A stretch of DNA of 64,000 nt from Cognatilysobacter xinjiangensis. GTDB lineage: Bacteria; Pseudomonadota; Gammaproteobacteria; Xanthomonadales; Xanthomonadaceae. Location: positions 1 through 64,000 of the forward strand of contig NZ_BMXY01000001.1 in assembly GCF_014651995.1 (NCBI RefSeq), given 5' to 3'. Of this stretch, positions 29,682 through 41,442 are shown piece by piece. The position numbers were made by a program, and so were the translations under genes. How positions within the stretch are numbered: the first letter of the stretch is position 1; every line of letters begins with the position of its first letter. Below the pieces are notes generated by a model that made no database searches, was not told the origin of the DNA, and saw only the letters and a program-made list of their open reading frames with translations.

Positions 29682-29944
29682 TCCTGCGCGTCGTCCTCGC
29701 CGTGCTCGTCGCCGCGAACGTGGTCAGCGCGCTCGCCATCGTCGAGACGCGCCAGCGCCATCGCCAGCTGTTCGTGCAGTTCACGCGCTTGGAGCGCGCG
29801 CGCGACGAACTCAACATCGAATTCGGCCGCCTGCAGCTCGAGCAGGCGACCTGGGCCGAGTCCAACCGCATCGACCAGGTCGCGCGCGACCGGCTCGGCA
29901 TGAAGTTTCCCGAAGGCAACGAGATCGTGGTGATCCGCCCATGA
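29678..29944 (+). CDS. ftsL: Cell division protein FtsL
   Basis: FtsL is a small bitopic divisome protein that pairs with FtsB and activates FtsWI. The 88-residue protein has a membrane helix at about residues 4-22 ([19 protein letters not shown]), then a coiled coil rich in Gln, Arg and Glu (about residues 25-60), and a C-terminal [23 protein letters not shown] typical of FtsL. Its ATG overlaps rsmH (ATGA), and its stop overlaps ftsI. Confidence 0.93.
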   Translation: MILRVVLAVLVAANVVSALAIVETRQRHRQLFVQFTRLERARDELNIEFGRLQLEQATWAESNRIDQVARDRLGMKFPEGNEIVVIRP

Positions 29945-31860
29945 AGAATCCGGGCGAGACGCGCCGCAATGCCAACGCCCGACGCGACGGCCTCGATCCG
30001 CTGCGTCGCCTGCGTGCGCTGCTGGGCGCGGGCGAGGGCCCGCGCGGCCGTGCGCGCAGCGACCTGCGCATGCGCCTGCTCGGCCTCGGCGCGGTGATGG
30101 GCCTGTGCTCGTTCGCACTGGTCGCGCGCGCGTTCTACATCCAGGTCGTCGACAACGAGTTCTACGTCGCGCAGGGCCAGGCGCGTTCGCTGCGCGAGAT
30201 CCCGATCCCGACCTCGCGCGGCATGATCACCGACCGCAACGGCGAGCCGCTCGCGGTGTCGACGCCGGTCGAATCGGTCTGGGGCAATCCGCAGGAGTTG
30301 CTCAAGGCGCCCGATCGCCTGCCGCAGCTCGCCGAGGCGCTGGGCGTGCCGCTGGACGTGCTGCAGCGAAAGCTCGGCCAGAAGGCGGGCAAGGAGTTCG
30401 TCTACCTCAAGCGCCGCATCAATCCCGACGAGGCGCGCCGCATCATCGCGCTCGGCATTCCCGGCGTGGCCAGCCAGCGCGAGTACCGCCGCTTCTACCC
30501 GCAGGGCGAAGCGCTGGCGCACGTGCTGGGCTTCACCAACATCGACGACGAAGGGCAGGAAGGCCTCGAGCTCGCATTCGACGAATGGCTGCGCGGCAAG
30601 CCCGGCGCCAAGCGCGTGCTGCGCGACGGCCGCGGCCGCATCATCGAGAGCGTCGACCTGGTGCGCCCGGCCGAGGCGGGCCGCGACCTCACGCTCACCA
30701 TCGACCGCCGCATCCAGTTCCTCGCGCACCGCGAGCTGCGCAACGCGCTGCTGCGCACCGGCGCGAGCAGCGGCTCGGCGGTGGTGCTCGACGTCGGCAC
30801 CGGCGAGGTGCTGGCGATGTCCAACCTGCCCACGTTCAACCCCAATGCCGTCGGCACCGCCGATCGCGACGCGCACCGCAACCGCGCGGTGACCGACGTG
30901 CTCGAGCCCGGCTCGACGATGAAGCCGATCACCGTCGCCGCCGCACTGAGCGCTGGGCTGGTGAAGCCGAATACGCCGATCGACCTGTCGCCGGGCTGGA
31001 TGAAGCTCGGCAAGTACACGATCCGCGACCACAACAACTACGGCCTGCAGACCGTCACCGGCGTTATCACCAAGAGCTCGAACATCGGCGCCGCCAAGAT
31101 CGCCGCGCGCATGGACGATCGCTACTTCTACGATTTCGTGCGCAAGTTCGGCTACGGCAGCAAGCCGGGCAGCGGTTTCCCGGGCGAGTCCTCGGGCGTG
31201 CTCGCCGATCCGAAGAACTGGAACGGGCTGCAGAAGGCGACGATCTCCTACGGCTACGGCCTGTCGGCGACGCCGCTGCAGATCGCGATGGCGTACGCGG
31301 CGATCGCCAATGGCGGCACCTTGACCACGCCGACCTTCGTCAAGGGCGAGCGCGGCCAGACGCGCCAGGTGCTCGAGCCGGCGATCGCGCACGAAGTCGT
31401 CAAAATGATGCAGACGGTGACCGAGAAGGGCGGCACCGCGACGCAGGGCGCGATCCTCGGCTACCACGTTGCCGGCAAGACCGGCACCGCGCGCAAGTTC
31501 AACGCGAGCGGCGGCTATTCGCGTCGTTACCTCTCGTTCTTCGCCGGCGTCGTGCCGGTCGACAACCCGCGCTTCGCGATGGTGGTGGTCGTCGACGATC
31601 CGGATCCGGCGAAGGGCTACTACGGCGGCCTCGTTTCCGCGCCGGTGTTCAAGGCGGTGATGGAAGGCTCGCTGCGCCTGATGGACGTGCCGCCGGACGA
31701 CATCGAGACCTGGATGGCCGCGCAGGACAAGGCGCTGCATGGCGACCGTCCGGCCGCGATGCAGATCGCGGCGACTACGTCGGCTGCACCGGCCGCGCCG
31801 CTCCAACCGGCGCCGCTGCCGATCGATGCCGACGACGGCGTCATGGCGGTGACGCCATGA
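29941..31860 (+). CDS. ftsI: Septal peptidoglycan transpeptidase FtsI (PBP3)
   Basis: FtsI crosslinks septal peptidoglycan. The 639-residue protein has a cytoplasmic tail, a membrane helix at about residues 45-65, a pedestal domain ([14 protein letters not shown]) and a C-terminal transpeptidase. The catalytic triad motifs are S325-T-M-K in EPGSTMKP, S379-S-N, and K513-T-G-T. A Pro/Ala-rich tail of about 35 residues follows the enzyme domain. The ATG overlaps ftsL (ATGA) and its stop overlaps murE. Confidence 0.96.
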   Translation: MKNPGETRRNANARRDGLDPLRRLRALLGAGEGPRGRARSDLRMRLLGLGAVMGLCSFALVARAFYIQVVDNEFYVAQGQARSLREIPIPTSRGMITDRNGEPLAVSTPVESVWGNPQELLKAPDRLPQLAEALGVPLDVLQRKLGQKAGKEFVYLKRRINPDEARRIIALGIPGVASQREYRRFYPQGEALAHVLGFTNIDDEGQEGLELAFDEWLRGKPGAKRVLRDGRGRIIESVDLVRPAEAGRDLTLTIDRRIQFLAHRELRNALLRTGASSGSAVVLDVGTGEVLAMSNLPTFNPNAVGTADRDAHRNRAVTDVLEPGSTMKPITVAAALSAGLVKPNTPIDLSPGWMKLGKYTIRDHNNYGLQTVTGVITKSSNIGAAKIAARMDDRYFYDFVRKFGYGSKPGSGFPGESSGVLADPKNWNGLQKATISYGYGLSATPLQIAMAYAAIANGGTLTTPTFVKGERGQTRQVLEPAIAHEVVKMMQTVTEKGGTATQGAILGYHVAGKTGTARKFNASGGYSRRYLSFFAGVVPVDNPRFAMVVVVDDPDPAKGYYGGLVSAPVFKAVMEGSLRLMDVPPDDIETWMAAQDKALHGDRPAAMQIAATTSAAPAAPLQPAPLPIDADDGVMAVTP

Positions 31861-33323
31861 ACACGATGAAGCTCGCCGAGCTGCTGCCCGATGTCGACGG
31901 CGTGCCCGCCGACCTCGTCGTGTCCGGCCTCGTGCAGGACAGCCGCGAAGTCGCGCCGGGCGATGCGTTCGTCGCGATCGCCGGCTTCGGCGCGCACGGC
32001 CTCGGCTTCGTCGATGCGGCGAAGGCGCGCGGCGCCGCCGCGATCCTGTTCGAGCCGCCGGCGCCGGACGAGCTGCCCGCGCCGGCGGACGCCATCGCCG
32101 TGCCCGGCCTGCGCGCGCGCATGGGCGAGATGGCGCACCGCTTCCACGGCCGCGCCACCGAATCGATGACCGTCGTCGGCGTGACCGGCACCAACGGCAA
32201 GACCTCCACCGTGCAGCTGATCGCGCAGGCCTGGTCGCTGAGCGGCACCACCGCGGCCACCATCGGCACGCTGGGCGCCGGGCTGTACGGGCAGGTGGAG
32301 CCGACCGGCTTCACCACGCCGCTGGTGCTGCGCCTGCATGCGCTGATCGCCGGGCTACGCGACAAGGGCGCGAGCGCGCTCGCGATGGAAGTGAGCTCGC
32401 ACGCGCTCGACCAGGGCCGCGTCGACGCGGTGCGCTTCGACATCGGCGTGTTCACCAACCTCACCCGCGATCATCTCGACTACCACGGCACCATGGCCGC
32501 GTACGGCGCCGCGAAGGCGCGCCTGTTCGGCTGGCCGGGGCTGAAGTCGGCGGTGGTCAATCTCGACGACGAATACGGCCGCCAGCTGTTCGCGGCGTTG
32601 CCGCCGGTGCTGCGCGGCATCGGCCTGAGCTCGCGCGGCGCGGACGGCGCGACGGTGCTCGCGCGCAACGCGCACCTGGATGCCGACGGCATCGCCTTCG
32701 AGCTCGTCGTCGATGGCGATAGCGCGACGGTGCGCTCGCCGCTGCTGGGACGCTTCAACGTCGACAATCTGCTCGCCGTCGCCGGCGTGCTGCACGCCGA
32801 TGGCGCGCGCGCGACCGACATCGCCGCCACGCTTTCGCAGCTGCAGCCGATCCACGGCCGCATGAATCGCCTCGGCGGCGCGGGCCGCCCGCTGGTGGTG
32901 GTCGATTACGCGCACACGCCCGATGCGCTGGAGCAGGCGCTCACCACGCTGCGCGCGCATACCAAGGGCCGCCTGATGTGCGTGTTCGGCTGCGGCGGCG
33001 AACGCGACACCGGCAAGCGCCCGCAGATGGGCGCGATCGCCGAGAAACTCGCCGACGTCGCCATCGTCACCGACGACAACCCGCGTGGCGAGGACGGCGA
33101 CGCGATCGTCGCCGGCATCCTCGACGGCTTCGCCAGGCGCGAGCGCGCCCTGGTCATGCGTGACCGTGGCGCCGCCATCCGCCATGCGATCTCGCAGGCG
33201 CGCGACGCCGACGTCGTGCTCATCGCCGGCAAGGGCCACGAGCCCTACCAGGAGATCGCCGGCGTGAAGCATCCCTTCGACGACACCGCGATCGCGCGCG
33301 ACGCGCTGGAGGTCTTCGCATGA
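31857..33323 (+). CDS. murE: UDP-MurNAc-tripeptide synthetase MurE (meso-DAP adding)
   Basis: MurE adds the third stem residue to UDP-MurNAc-L-Ala-D-Glu. The 488-residue ligase has the ATP site [16 protein letters not shown], the carbamylated-lysine region [15 protein letters not shown], and [27 protein letters not shown] split over the central-C-terminal junction. The selectivity motif DNPR (407-410) indicates meso-diaminopimelate. Start is the ATG overlapping the ftsI stop; a second in-frame ATG at 31866 is possible. Confidence 0.96.
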   Translation: MNTMKLAELLPDVDGVPADLVVSGLVQDSREVAPGDAFVAIAGFGAHGLGFVDAAKARGAAAILFEPPAPDELPAPADAIAVPGLRARMGEMAHRFHGRATESMTVVGVTGTNGKTSTVQLIAQAWSLSGTTAATIGTLGAGLYGQVEPTGFTTPLVLRLHALIAGLRDKGASALAMEVSSHALDQGRVDAVRFDIGVFTNLTRDHLDYHGTMAAYGAAKARLFGWPGLKSAVVNLDDEYGRQLFAALPPVLRGIGLSSRGADGATVLARNAHLDADGIAFELVVDGDSATVRSPLLGRFNVDNLLAVAGVLHADGARATDIAATLSQLQPIHGRMNRLGGAGRPLVVVDYAHTPDALEQALTTLRAHTKGRLMCVFGCGGERDTGKRPQMGAIAEKLADVAIVTDDNPRGEDGDAIVAGILDGFARRERALVMRDRGAAIRHAISQARDADVVLIAGKGHEPYQEIAGVKHPFDDTAIARDALEVFA

Positions 33324-34696
33324 GGCCGTTGCGTCTTTCCCAGATCGCCGCGATGACCGCGGGCCGCGTCATCGGCGAGGACGTCGTCGTCGACCGACTG
33401 CTCACCGACACGCGCGGGCTCAGCTGCGTCGAGCCAGCCGCCTGCGCGTCGAGCATGTTCGTCGCGCTCAAGGGCGCGCGCTTCGACGGCCACGACCACG
33501 TGTCCGCCGCCGCCGACGAGGGCATCGGTGCCGCGCTGGTGTCGCGCGTGGTCGGCGAGCTGCCGCAGGTGCAGGTCGGCGACACGCAGCTCGCGCTTGC
33601 GGACCTCGCACGCGGGCTGCAGGCCTCGCGCAGCGCGAAGGTGGTCGCGATCACCGGCAGCAACGGCAAGACCAGCGTCAAGACGCTGGTGCTGGCGATC
33701 CTCGAGCTCGCCGGCCGCACCTACGGCAACCCCGGCAACCGCAACAACGAGATCGGCCTGCCGCTGGCGGTGATCGAGGCGCCCGAAGACGCCGAGTTCG
33801 CCGTCTACGAGATGGGCGCCGGCCAGCCGGGCGACATCGCCTACCTCACCGCCATCGCACGGCCCGCCGTGTCGATCGTCAACAACATCGCGCCGGCGCA
33901 CCTGGAACGCATGGGCTCGCTGCTCGGCGTGGCCGATACCAAGGCCGCGATCTACGACGCGCTGCCGGAGGACGGCGTCGCCGTCATCAATGCCGACGAC
34001 GCGTTCGCGCCGTATTTCGCCGAGCGCGCCGCGGGCCGTCGCCTGATCCGTTTCGGCCTCGAGGCCAGCGCCGACGTCAGCGCGCGCGACATCCGCGGCA
34101 CCGACGACGGCTCGAGCTTCGTGCTGGTCACGCCGGAAGGCGAGGCCGACGTGCAGCTCGCGATGCCCGGCCGCCACAACGTGCGCAATGCGCTCGCCGC
34201 CGCCTCGCTGGCGATCGGCGCCGGCGTGCCGCTGTCGACGATCGCGCGCGGGCTCAGCGCGGCGCGTCCGGTCGCCGGCCGCCTGATCACGCATCGCCTG
34301 TCCAGCGGCGCGACGCTGATCGACGACAGCTACAACGCGAATCCGGGCTCGCTGGCTGCCGCCATCGACACGCTCGCCGCGATGCCCGGCGCGTCCTGGC
34401 TGGTGCTCGGCGACATGCGCGAGCTGGGCGATGATGCCATCGCACTGCATGCGCAGGCCGGCACGCGCGCCCGCGAGGCGGGCATCGCGCGGCTCTACAC
34501 GCTCGGGCCGCTCAGCGCCGCCGCCGCCGAGGCATTCGGTGCGAACGCCCGTCACTTCGATACCCACGAGTCGCTCGCCGACGCGTTGCGGGTGGACCTG
34601 TCCGCCGACGTGCGCGTGCTGGTGAAGGGCTCGCGCGGCAGCGCGATGGATCGCATCGTCGCCGCGCTTCTCCACGGAACCCCGCATGCTGCTTGA
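33320..34696 (+). CDS. murF: UDP-MurNAc-tripeptide-D-alanyl-D-alanine ligase MurF
   Basis: MurF adds the D-Ala-D-Ala dipeptide made by DdlB (39653). The 458-residue ligase has the ATP motif [34 protein letters not shown], the [15 protein letters not shown] region with the magnesium-binding Glu, and [20 protein letters not shown] in the C-terminal domain. It overlaps murE by 4 bases and mraY by 11 bases. Confidence 0.96.
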   Translation: MRPLRLSQIAAMTAGRVIGEDVVVDRLLTDTRGLSCVEPAACASSMFVALKGARFDGHDHVSAAADEGIGAALVSRVVGELPQVQVGDTQLALADLARGLQASRSAKVVAITGSNGKTSVKTLVLAILELAGRTYGNPGNRNNEIGLPLAVIEAPEDAEFAVYEMGAGQPGDIAYLTAIARPAVSIVNNIAPAHLERMGSLLGVADTKAAIYDALPEDGVAVINADDAFAPYFAERAAGRRLIRFGLEASADVSARDIRGTDDGSSFVLVTPEGEADVQLAMPGRHNVRNALAAASLAIGAGVPLSTIARGLSAARPVAGRLITHRLSSGATLIDDSYNANPGSLAAAIDTLAAMPGASWLVLGDMRELGDDAIALHAQAGTRAREAGIARLYTLGPLSAAAAEAFGANARHFDTHESLADALRVDLSADVRVLVKGSRGSAMDRIVAALLHGTPHAA

Positions 34697-35786
34697 ACTC
34701 ACCCGCTGGCTGGAACAGCTGCAGAGCACCTTCGGGCTGTTCGGCTACCTCACGTTCCGCGGCATCCTCTCGGCGCTGACGGCGCTGCTGCTGTCGCTGT
34801 GGATCGGCCCGTCGGTGATCCGCCGCCTCGGCCAGCTCAAGGCGGGCGGCCAGCCGATCCGCACCGACGGCCCGAAGACGCATTTCTCGAAGGCCGGCAC
34901 GCCGACCATGGGCGGCGCCTTGATCCTGCTCACCGTGCTCGCCTCGGTGCTGCTGTGGGGCGACCTGCGCAACAAGTACGTCTGGCTGGTGCTGGCGGTG
35001 ATGCTGGCCTGCGGTGCGATCGGCTGGTGGGACGACTGGATCAAGATCGTCAAGCGCGATCCCAACGGAATGCGCTCGCGCACGAAGTACGCCCTGCAGT
35101 CGATCATCGGCATCGGCGCGGGGCTGTTCCTGTATTTCACCGCCGATGCACCGGCGGCGGTCACGCTCTATATCCCGTTCTTCAAGAACGTCGCGCTGCC
35201 GCTGGTGGGCGCGGCAGGCGTGGTGTTCTTCCTGGCCATCGCCTACCTGTGGATCGTCGGCTTCTCCAATGCGGTGAACCTGACCGACGGCCTCGACGGC
35301 CTGGCGATCATGCCGACGGTGCTCGTGGCATGTGCGCTCGGCGTGTTCGCCTATGCCTCGGGCAACGCGGTGTTCTCGAACTACCTGCAGATCCCCCAGG
35401 TGCCGGGCGCGGGTGAACTGGTGATCATCTGCGCGGCCATCGCCGGCGCGGGGCTGGGCTTCCTGTGGTTCAACACCTATCCGGCGATGGTGTTCATGGG
35501 CGACATCGGCGCGCTCGCGCTCGGTGCGGTGCTCGGCACCATCGCGGTGATCGTGCGCCAGGAGCTGGTGCTGGTGATCATGGGCGGCATCTTCGTCATC
35601 GAGACGCTCTCGGTGATGATCCAGGTGGCCAGCTTCAAGCTCACCGGCAGGCGCGTCTTCAAGATGGCGCCGATCCACCACCACTTCGAGCTCAAGGGTT
35701 GGCCCGAGCCGCGCGTGATCGTGCGCTTCTGGATCATCTCGGTGGTGCTCGTGCTCATCGGCCTAGCGACGCTGAAGGTGCGCTGA
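34686..35786 (+). CDS. mraY: Phospho-MurNAc-pentapeptide translocase MraY
   Basis: MraY is the integral membrane enzyme that transfers phospho-MurNAc-pentapeptide to undecaprenyl phosphate, forming lipid I. The 366-residue protein has about ten membrane helices. Active-site loops are intact: [11 protein letters not shown], the aspartates in [24 protein letters not shown], and the histidine loop [15 protein letters not shown]. It begins inside the end of murF, supporting translational coupling. Confidence 0.97.
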   Translation: MLLELTRWLEQLQSTFGLFGYLTFRGILSALTALLLSLWIGPSVIRRLGQLKAGGQPIRTDGPKTHFSKAGTPTMGGALILLTVLASVLLWGDLRNKYVWLVLAVMLACGAIGWWDDWIKIVKRDPNGMRSRTKYALQSIIGIGAGLFLYFTADAPAAVTLYIPFFKNVALPLVGAAGVVFFLAIAYLWIVGFSNAVNLTDGLDGLAIMPTVLVACALGVFAYASGNAVFSNYLQIPQVPGAGELVIICAAIAGAGLGFLWFNTYPAMVFMGDIGALALGAVLGTIAVIVRQELVLVIMGGIFVIETLSVMIQVASFKLTGRRVFKMAPIHHHFELKGWPEPRVIVRFWIISVVLVLIGLATLKVR

Positions 35787-37120
35787 TGGACGCCACCCGC
35801 CAGGCCACCCGCCTCGAGGCCATCACCGGCCGCTTCGATCCCTGGCTGCTCGGCCTGATCGGCGCGCTGCTGTGCCTGGGCGTGGTAATGGTCGGCTCCA
35901 GCTCGGTCGCACAGGCGACGAGCCCGACCTACTACCTCACCAAGCATCTCGTGTTCCTTGCCGCCGGCGGCATCGCCGGCGCGTGGGTCATGCGCACGGA
36001 GCTCAAGACCGTCGAGCGCTACGCGCAGTGGCTGCCGATCATCGGGCTGGTACTGCTGCTGATGGTGGCGATCCCCGGCCTCGGCGTGACGGTCAAGGGC
36101 GCGCGTCGCTGGATCAACCTCGGCATCACCAACTTCCAGCCGGTCGAGGCGGTGAAGCTGATGGTGGTGGTGTGGCTGGCCGCCTACCTCAAGCGCTTCT
36201 CCGAGGAAGTCAGCGCCTCGTGGAAGGCGATCATCAAGGTGATCGGCGTGGCCTGCGCGTTCGCGGGCGTGCTGCTGATCGTGCAGAAGGACTTCGGCTC
36301 GTCGGCGCTGATCCTCGCGCTCACCGCCGCGATGCTGGTGCTCGGCGGCGCGCACCTGCCGCGCCTGATCACGCCGATCGTCGCGCTGCTGCCCTTCCTC
36401 GGCGCGATGATCCTGCTCGAGCCCTACCGCGTGCGGCGCCTGACGTCGTTCACCGATCCCTTCAAGGATCCGTTCGGCGACGGCTACCAGCTCGCCAACG
36501 CGCTGATGGCGGTGGGCCGTGGCGAGTGGTTCGGCGCCGGTCTCGGCGCATCGGTGCACAAGCTGTCCTACCTGCCCGAGGCGCATACCGACTTCATCAT
36601 GGCGGTGATCGCCGAGGAGCTCGGCTTCGTCGGCGTCTGCCTCGTGGTCGCGCTGTACGCCGGCCTGGTGGCGCGCGCGCTCTGGGTCGGCCTCAAGTGC
36701 GTGGAAATGCGCCGTCATTTCGCCGGCTACTGCGCCTTCGGCATCGCGCTGTGGATCGGCATCCAGAGCACGGTGTCGATCGGGGTGAACCTCGGCATCC
36801 TGCCCACCAAGGGCCTGACGCTGCCGCTGATCTCCTACGGCGGTTCGTCGATCGCGATGACCATGGCCGCGATGGGCCTGCTGCTGCGCATCTCCTACGA
36901 ACTCGAGCGTGCGCGCCGACAGGTCGCGCTGCGCCGCGACGCGTTCGGCGGCTCGCCGTCCGCGCCGTCGGGCGCGCCGGTGCCGTCCGCGCCGTCGCCG
37001 CGTGCCGCGACCGCCGCGCCGGTGGTGACGCCGATCGCCGCCGCGACGCGCCAGGATCCGCGTGGCACCAGCCGGCTGCGTCCGCGCATCGAACCCACCT
37101 TCGGGCGCTACAGCGCATGA
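35786..37120 (+). CDS. ftsW: Septal peptidoglycan polymerase FtsW (SEDS family)
   Basis: FtsW is a SEDS glycan polymerase that works with FtsI. The 444-residue protein has ten membrane helices; the large periplasmic loop contains the catalytic-region residues in [20 protein letters not shown], and [19 protein letters not shown] and [17 protein letters not shown] are signature stretches. A 60-residue Ser/Pro/Ala-rich cytoplasmic tail follows the last helix. Its ATG overlaps the mraY stop as TGATG. Confidence 0.96.
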   Translation: MDATRQATRLEAITGRFDPWLLGLIGALLCLGVVMVGSSSVAQATSPTYYLTKHLVFLAAGGIAGAWVMRTELKTVERYAQWLPIIGLVLLLMVAIPGLGVTVKGARRWINLGITNFQPVEAVKLMVVVWLAAYLKRFSEEVSASWKAIIKVIGVACAFAGVLLIVQKDFGSSALILALTAAMLVLGGAHLPRLITPIVALLPFLGAMILLEPYRVRRLTSFTDPFKDPFGDGYQLANALMAVGRGEWFGAGLGASVHKLSYLPEAHTDFIMAVIAEELGFVGVCLVVALYAGLVARALWVGLKCVEMRRHFAGYCAFGIALWIGIQSTVSIGVNLGILPTKGLTLPLISYGGSSIAMTMAAMGLLLRISYELERARRQVALRRDAFGGSPSAPSGAPVPSAPSPRAATAAPVVTPIAAATRQDPRGTSRLRPRIEPTFGRYSA

Positions 37121-38223
37121 CCGATGCACGCGCCAATGCAGGCGGACGCGGCGGCGTGATGGTGCTCGCCGGCGGCACGGGCGGGCACATCTTCCCGGGC
37201 CTCGCGGTCGCGCACGAGCTGCGCCGCCGCGGCGTGGCCGTCGGCTGGTTGGGCAGCGAAGGCGGCATGGAAACGCGCCTGGTGCCGCAGCACGGCATCG
37301 ACGTCGACACGATCGCGATCCGCGGCGTGCGCGGCAAGGGCGTGGCGACGCTGCTGAAGGCGCCGTTCAAGCTGATGTCGGCGGTATCGGCGGCGCGCGC
37401 GGTCCTCGCGCGTCGTCGCCCCGACGCGGTGATCAGCTTCGGGGGTTTCGCCGCGGGACCGGGCGGGCTCGCCGCGAAGCTCGCCGGCATTCCGCTGTAC
37501 GTGCACGAGCAGAACCGCGCGCCGGGCATGACCAACCGCGTGCTGTCGAAGATGGCGCGCCGCGTGCTGACCGGTTTCCCGGGCAGCTTCGCGGGCGAGG
37601 ACGTGGTCGGCAATCCGGTGCGCGGCGAGATCGCCGACGTCGCGCCGCCGGCCGCGCGCTTCGACGGCCGCGAAGGCCCGTTGCGCCTGCTGGTGCTCGG
37701 CGGCAGCCAGGGCGCCGCCGCGCTCAACCGCGCCGTGCCGCAGGCGATCGCCTCGCTGCGCGATCGCGCGGCCTGGCAGGTGCGCCACCAGTGCGGCGAG
37801 AAGATGCTCGACGACGCGCGCGCGGCCTATCGCGACGCCGGCGTCGAGGCCTCCGTCGAGCCCTTCATCGCCGACATGGCCGCCGCGTATGCATGGGCCG
37901 ACCTCGTGGTCTGCCGCGCCGGCGCGCTGACGCTCGCGGAAGTCTGCGCGGTCGGCGTCGCCAGCGTGCTGGTGCCGTTCCCGCAGGCGGTCGACGACCA
38001 CCAGACCAAGAACGCCAACTACCTCGTCGAGCGCGGCGCCGCGCGACTGCTGCCGCAGGGCCCGCAGCTCGCCGTGCAGCTCGCCGACGTCCTCGAATCG
38101 CTGGGTTCGCGCGATGCACTGCGGCCGATGGCCGAGGCCGCACGCGCGCTGGCCCGCCCGGACGCGGCGAGCCGCGTCGCCGACCTCCTGATGGAAACGA
38201 TCGACATGGACCGCGCCGCATGA
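37117..38223 (+). CDS. murG: Lipid II synthase MurG
   Basis: MurG is a peripheral GT-B glycosyltransferase that adds GlcNAc to lipid I. The 368-residue enzyme has the G-loops [18 protein letters not shown] and [14 protein letters not shown], the substrate pocket [15 protein letters not shown] and [14 protein letters not shown], and the donor-binding [13 protein letters not shown]. The ATG overlaps the ftsW stop (ATGA). It has about 12 extra residues before the first G-loop. Confidence 0.96.
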   Translation: MTDARANAGGRGGVMVLAGGTGGHIFPGLAVAHELRRRGVAVGWLGSEGGMETRLVPQHGIDVDTIAIRGVRGKGVATLLKAPFKLMSAVSAARAVLARRRPDAVISFGGFAAGPGGLAAKLAGIPLYVHEQNRAPGMTNRVLSKMARRVLTGFPGSFAGEDVVGNPVRGEIADVAPPAARFDGREGPLRLLVLGGSQGAAALNRAVPQAIASLRDRAAWQVRHQCGEKMLDDARAAYRDAGVEASVEPFIADMAAAYAWADLVVCRAGALTLAEVCAVGVASVLVPFPQAVDDHQTKNANYLVERGAARLLPQGPQLAVQLADVLESLGSRDALRPMAEAARALARPDAASRVADLLMETIDMDRAA

Positions 38224-39656
38224 GCCGCACGCAACGCCACCGCCTTCTCGACAAGCCGGAGCAGGGCGGCGCCCGCGTGCATTTCGTCGGCATCGGTGGC
38301 GTCGGCATGAGCGGCATCGCCGAAGTCATGTGCACGCTCGGCTACCAGGTGTCGGGCTCGGACAGCGCCGACAACGCCACCACGCGCCGCCTCTCTCGCC
38401 TGGGCGTCACCGTGCACCGCGGCCATGACGCGGCGAACGTCGAGGGCGTGGAATGCCTCGTCGTCTCCAGCGCGATCAAGTCCGACAACCCCGAGCTGCT
38501 GGCCGCGCGCGCGCGCCGCATCCCGATCGTCCCGCGCGCGGAAATGCTCGCCGAGCTGATGCGCTTCAAGCGCGGCATCGCGGTGGCCGGCACGCACGGC
38601 AAGACCACCACGACCTCGCTCACCGCCAGCGTGCTCGGCGAGGGCGGCATCGACCCCACCTTCGTCATCGGCGGCCAGCTGCTCGCGGCCGGCGCGAACG
38701 CGCGCCTCGGCGGCGGCGACTGGCTGGTGGCCGAGGCCGACGAATCCGACGGCAGCTTCCTGCGCCTGAATCCGCAGATCGCCGTCGTCACCAACATCGA
38801 CGCCGACCACCTCGAGAACTACGGCGGCGACTTCGCCAAGGTGCAGGCCGCGTTCGACGAATTCCTGCACCGCCTGCCGTTCTACGGCCTCGCGGTGCTG
38901 TGCATCGACGATCCCGAAGTCGCGCAGCTCGCTGCACGCACCACGCGCAACGTGCTGACCTACGGCTTCGCGCCCGAGGCCGACGTGCGCGCCGAGGACG
39001 TGCAGCAACAGGGCGGACGCATGCGCTTCACGCTGGTGCTGCCCGACGGCGTGCGCTGCGCGGTCACGCTGGCGATGCCCGGCCGCCACAACGTGCAGAA
39101 CGCGCTCGCCGCCGCCGCGGTGGGCTGGCAGCTCGGCGTCGAGCAGCCCGCCATCTGCCGCGCGCTGGAGAACTTCGCCGGCATCGGCCGCCGCTTCAAC
39201 CTGCTCGCGCAGGTGCCGGTGGACGGCGGCACGGTCACGCTGGTCGACGACTACGGCCATCACCCGAAGGAACTCGACGCGGTGTTCAAGGCCGCGCGCG
39301 GCGGCTGGGGCGACAAGCGCCTCGTCGTCGCCTTCCAGCCGCATCGCTACAGCCGCACGCGCGACCTGTTCGACGACTTCGCCGAAGTGCTGTCGGGCGT
39401 CGACGTGCTGGTGCTGACCGACGTCTACGCCGCCGGTGAGGCGCCGATCGCCGGTGCCGACGCCAAGGCGCTGGCCCGCGCGATCCGCGCACGCGGCCGC
39501 ACCGAGCCGGTCGTGGTGTCGCGCGCCGCCGATCTCGCGCGCGTGCTGCCCGACGTCCTGCGTGCCGACGACCTGCTGCTGATGATGGGCGCGGGCGACA
39601 TCGGCCATGCCGCGCAACACATCGCCGCCCACGGTTTCGAAGGAGCCGAGTCTTGA
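38220..39656 (+). CDS. murC: UDP-N-acetylmuramate-L-alanine ligase MurC
   Basis: MurC starts the stem peptide by adding L-Ala to UDP-MurNAc. The 478-residue ligase has the Rossmann start [18 protein letters not shown], the ATP loop [29 protein letters not shown] with the metal-binding Glu, GIGRRFNLL and [11 protein letters not shown]. Its ATG overlaps murG (ATGA). The stop overlaps the TTG start of ddlB. Confidence 0.97.
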   Translation: MSRTQRHRLLDKPEQGGARVHFVGIGGVGMSGIAEVMCTLGYQVSGSDSADNATTRRLSRLGVTVHRGHDAANVEGVECLVVSSAIKSDNPELLAARARRIPIVPRAEMLAELMRFKRGIAVAGTHGKTTTTSLTASVLGEGGIDPTFVIGGQLLAAGANARLGGGDWLVAEADESDGSFLRLNPQIAVVTNIDADHLENYGGDFAKVQAAFDEFLHRLPFYGLAVLCIDDPEVAQLAARTTRNVLTYGFAPEADVRAEDVQQQGGRMRFTLVLPDGVRCAVTLAMPGRHNVQNALAAAAVGWQLGVEQPAICRALENFAGIGRRFNLLAQVPVDGGTVTLVDDYGHHPKELDAVFKAARGGWGDKRLVVAFQPHRYSRTRDLFDDFAEVLSGVDVLVLTDVYAAGEAPIAGADAKALARAIRARGRTEPVVVSRAADLARVLPDVLRADDLLLMMGAGDIGHAAQHIAAHGFEGAES

Positions 39657-40621
39657 GCATCACCATCGCCCCCGCGCGCGTCACTGACCCGGCCGCCTTT
39701 GGCCGCGTCGCCGTGCTGATGGGCGGCAGCAGTTCCGAGCGGGAGGTCTCGCTCGATTCGGGTCGCAACGTGCTCGAGGCGCTGCAGTCCAAGGGCGTCG
39801 ACGCGTTCGCCGTCGACGGAATCCCGGCACTGGTCGATGCGATCCGAGAAGGCCGCGTCGATCGCGTGTTCAACATCCTCCACGGCGGCGTGGGCGGTGG
39901 CGAGGACGGCGTACTCCAGGGGTTGCTTGAGGCGCTCGGCGTGCCGTTTACCGGCCCGGGCGTGCTCGGCTCGGCGCTATCGATGGACAAGATTCGTACC
40001 AAGCAGGTATGGATCGCTTCCGGCCTTCCGACGCCGCAGTTCCGCCGCATCGCGAAGGGCGCCGATTTGCGCGCGGCGGCGAAGGAACTGGGCCTTCCCG
40101 TGTTCGTCAAGCCGTCGAGCGAAGGCTCCAGCGTCGGCGTGTTCCGTGTGTTGCAGGAATCTGATCTCGACCCAGCGATCGAATTCGCTCGCGGTTACCC
40201 GGGAGACCTGCTGATGGAGCAGATGGTTCAGGGCGAGGAGTACACGGTCGCCATCCTCGGGGAAGCAGCGCTTCCGTCGGTTCGCATCGTGCCGGCGGGA
40301 GAGTGGTACGACTACCACGCCAAATACATTGCCGACGATACGAAGTACCTGTGTCCCGGCATGGAGGGCGAGCAGGAGGACGAGGTTCGCCGCGTCGCGC
40401 TCGCCGCGTTCCAGGCAGCTGGGTGCACAGGCTGGGGACGCGTCGACGTAATGCGGGACCGCGTCCGCGGTCTGCAACTGATCGAAGTGAACACCGCGCC
40501 GGGCATGACCAGCCATTCGCTGGTGCCCAAGGCCGCGCGCCAGATCGGCATCGAATTCGCCGACCTGTGCTGGCGCGTGCTCGAGTCCTCCTTCGATCGC
40601 GATGGAGGCCGCACGGCGTGA
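39653..40621 (+). CDS. ddlB: D-alanine-D-alanine ligase DdlB
   Basis: DdlB is an ATP-grasp enzyme making the D-Ala-D-Ala dipeptide used by MurF. The 322-residue protein shows [37 protein letters not shown], the ATP loop [14 protein letters not shown], and GRVDVMRD with [13 protein letters not shown] for metal binding. A TTG start at 39653 overlaps the murC stop and has AAGGAG about 8 bases upstream. Codon and base composition are less GC-rich than neighbours: positions 40141-40200 are 34/60 G+C by my count. Confidence 0.95.
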   Translation: MSITIAPARVTDPAAFGRVAVLMGGSSSEREVSLDSGRNVLEALQSKGVDAFAVDGIPALVDAIREGRVDRVFNILHGGVGGGEDGVLQGLLEALGVPFTGPGVLGSALSMDKIRTKQVWIASGLPTPQFRRIAKGADLRAAAKELGLPVFVKPSSEGSSVGVFRVLQESDLDPAIEFARGYPGDLLMEQMVQGEEYTVAILGEAALPSVRIVPAGEWYDYHAKYIADDTKYLCPGMEGEQEDEVRRVALAAFQAAGCTGWGRVDVMRDRVRGLQLIEVNTAPGMTSHSLVPKAARQIGIEFADLCWRVLESSFDRDGGRTA

Positions 40622-41442
40622 ACGCGATGCTCCGTCTCGCAGCCTGGTTGATCGCGGTCGCGCTCGTCGCGCTGCCGGTGGTCGCCGTGTTGCGCGGATG
40701 GATCGGCGCGGACCGCTGGCCGCTCACCCACCTGCGCGCGACGGGCCGCTTCGAGCGCGTCGATCCCGCGCTGGTGCAGCGCACGCTGCTGCCTTACGCC
40801 AAGCACGGCTACTTCGCCGTCGACCTCAGGGGCGCGCAGGCGTCGGTCGCGCGCCTGCCTTGGGTCGAGCAGGCCCGGGTGCGCAAGCGCTGGCCCGACG
40901 TGCTGGAAGTCTCGATCACCGAGCACCGCCCGTTCGCGCGCTGGGGCAAGGACCGCCTGCTTTCCGATCGCGGCGCGCTGTTCGACGCCCGCGGCGCGAA
41001 GGTGCCCGCGGGCCTGCCGATGCTCGACGGGCCGGAAACGCGCACGCGCGAGGTGGTCGAGCTCTACCAGCAGGCGCGCACGCTGTTCGCGCCGGTGGGG
41101 CTGCAGGTCGAGGCGCTCGCGATGGATCCGCGTGGCAGCTGGTCGCTCACCCTGCTCGATCGCAGCCGCGGCGGTACCGCCACGCAGGTGCTGGTCGGCC
41201 GCAACGAGGCGCGCGCGCGCATCGATCGCTTCGTGCGCCTGCTGCCGCAACTGCGCGTCAACCCGGAGCGCCACATCGAGCGCGCCGACCTCCGCTACAC
41301 CAACGGCTTCGCGCTGGTGTGGTCGAAGCCGGCGGCGCCGGCCAAGGCCGCGCGCGTACCTGAATCGCCCGCGAGCCCGGCGTCCACGCCGTGGACCGCC
41401 GCACTTTCCCTTCTCCGATTTCCGGCTCCCTCTCTGACATGA
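40618..41442 (+). CDS. ftsQ: Cell division protein FtsQ
   Basis: FtsQ is a bitopic divisome protein that recruits FtsL-FtsB. The 274-residue protein has a membrane helix at about residues 5-25, a POTRA domain ([22 protein letters not shown], then [17 protein letters not shown]) and a beta domain with [29 protein letters not shown] at 40618 overlaps the ddlB stop and has GGAGG about 9 bases upstream; an ATG at 40627 is an alternative. A 30-residue Pro/Ala-rich tail ends the protein. Confidence 0.93.
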   Translation: MNAMLRLAAWLIAVALVALPVVAVLRGWIGADRWPLTHLRATGRFERVDPALVQRTLLPYAKHGYFAVDLRGAQASVARLPWVEQARVRKRWPDVLEVSITEHRPFARWGKDRLLSDRGALFDARGAKVPAGLPMLDGPETRTREVVELYQQARTLFAPVGLQVEALAMDPRGSWSLTLLDRSRGGTATQVLVGRNEARARIDRFVRLLPQLRVNPERHIERADLRYTNGFALVWSKPAAPAKAARVPESPASPASTPWTAALSLLRFPAPSLT

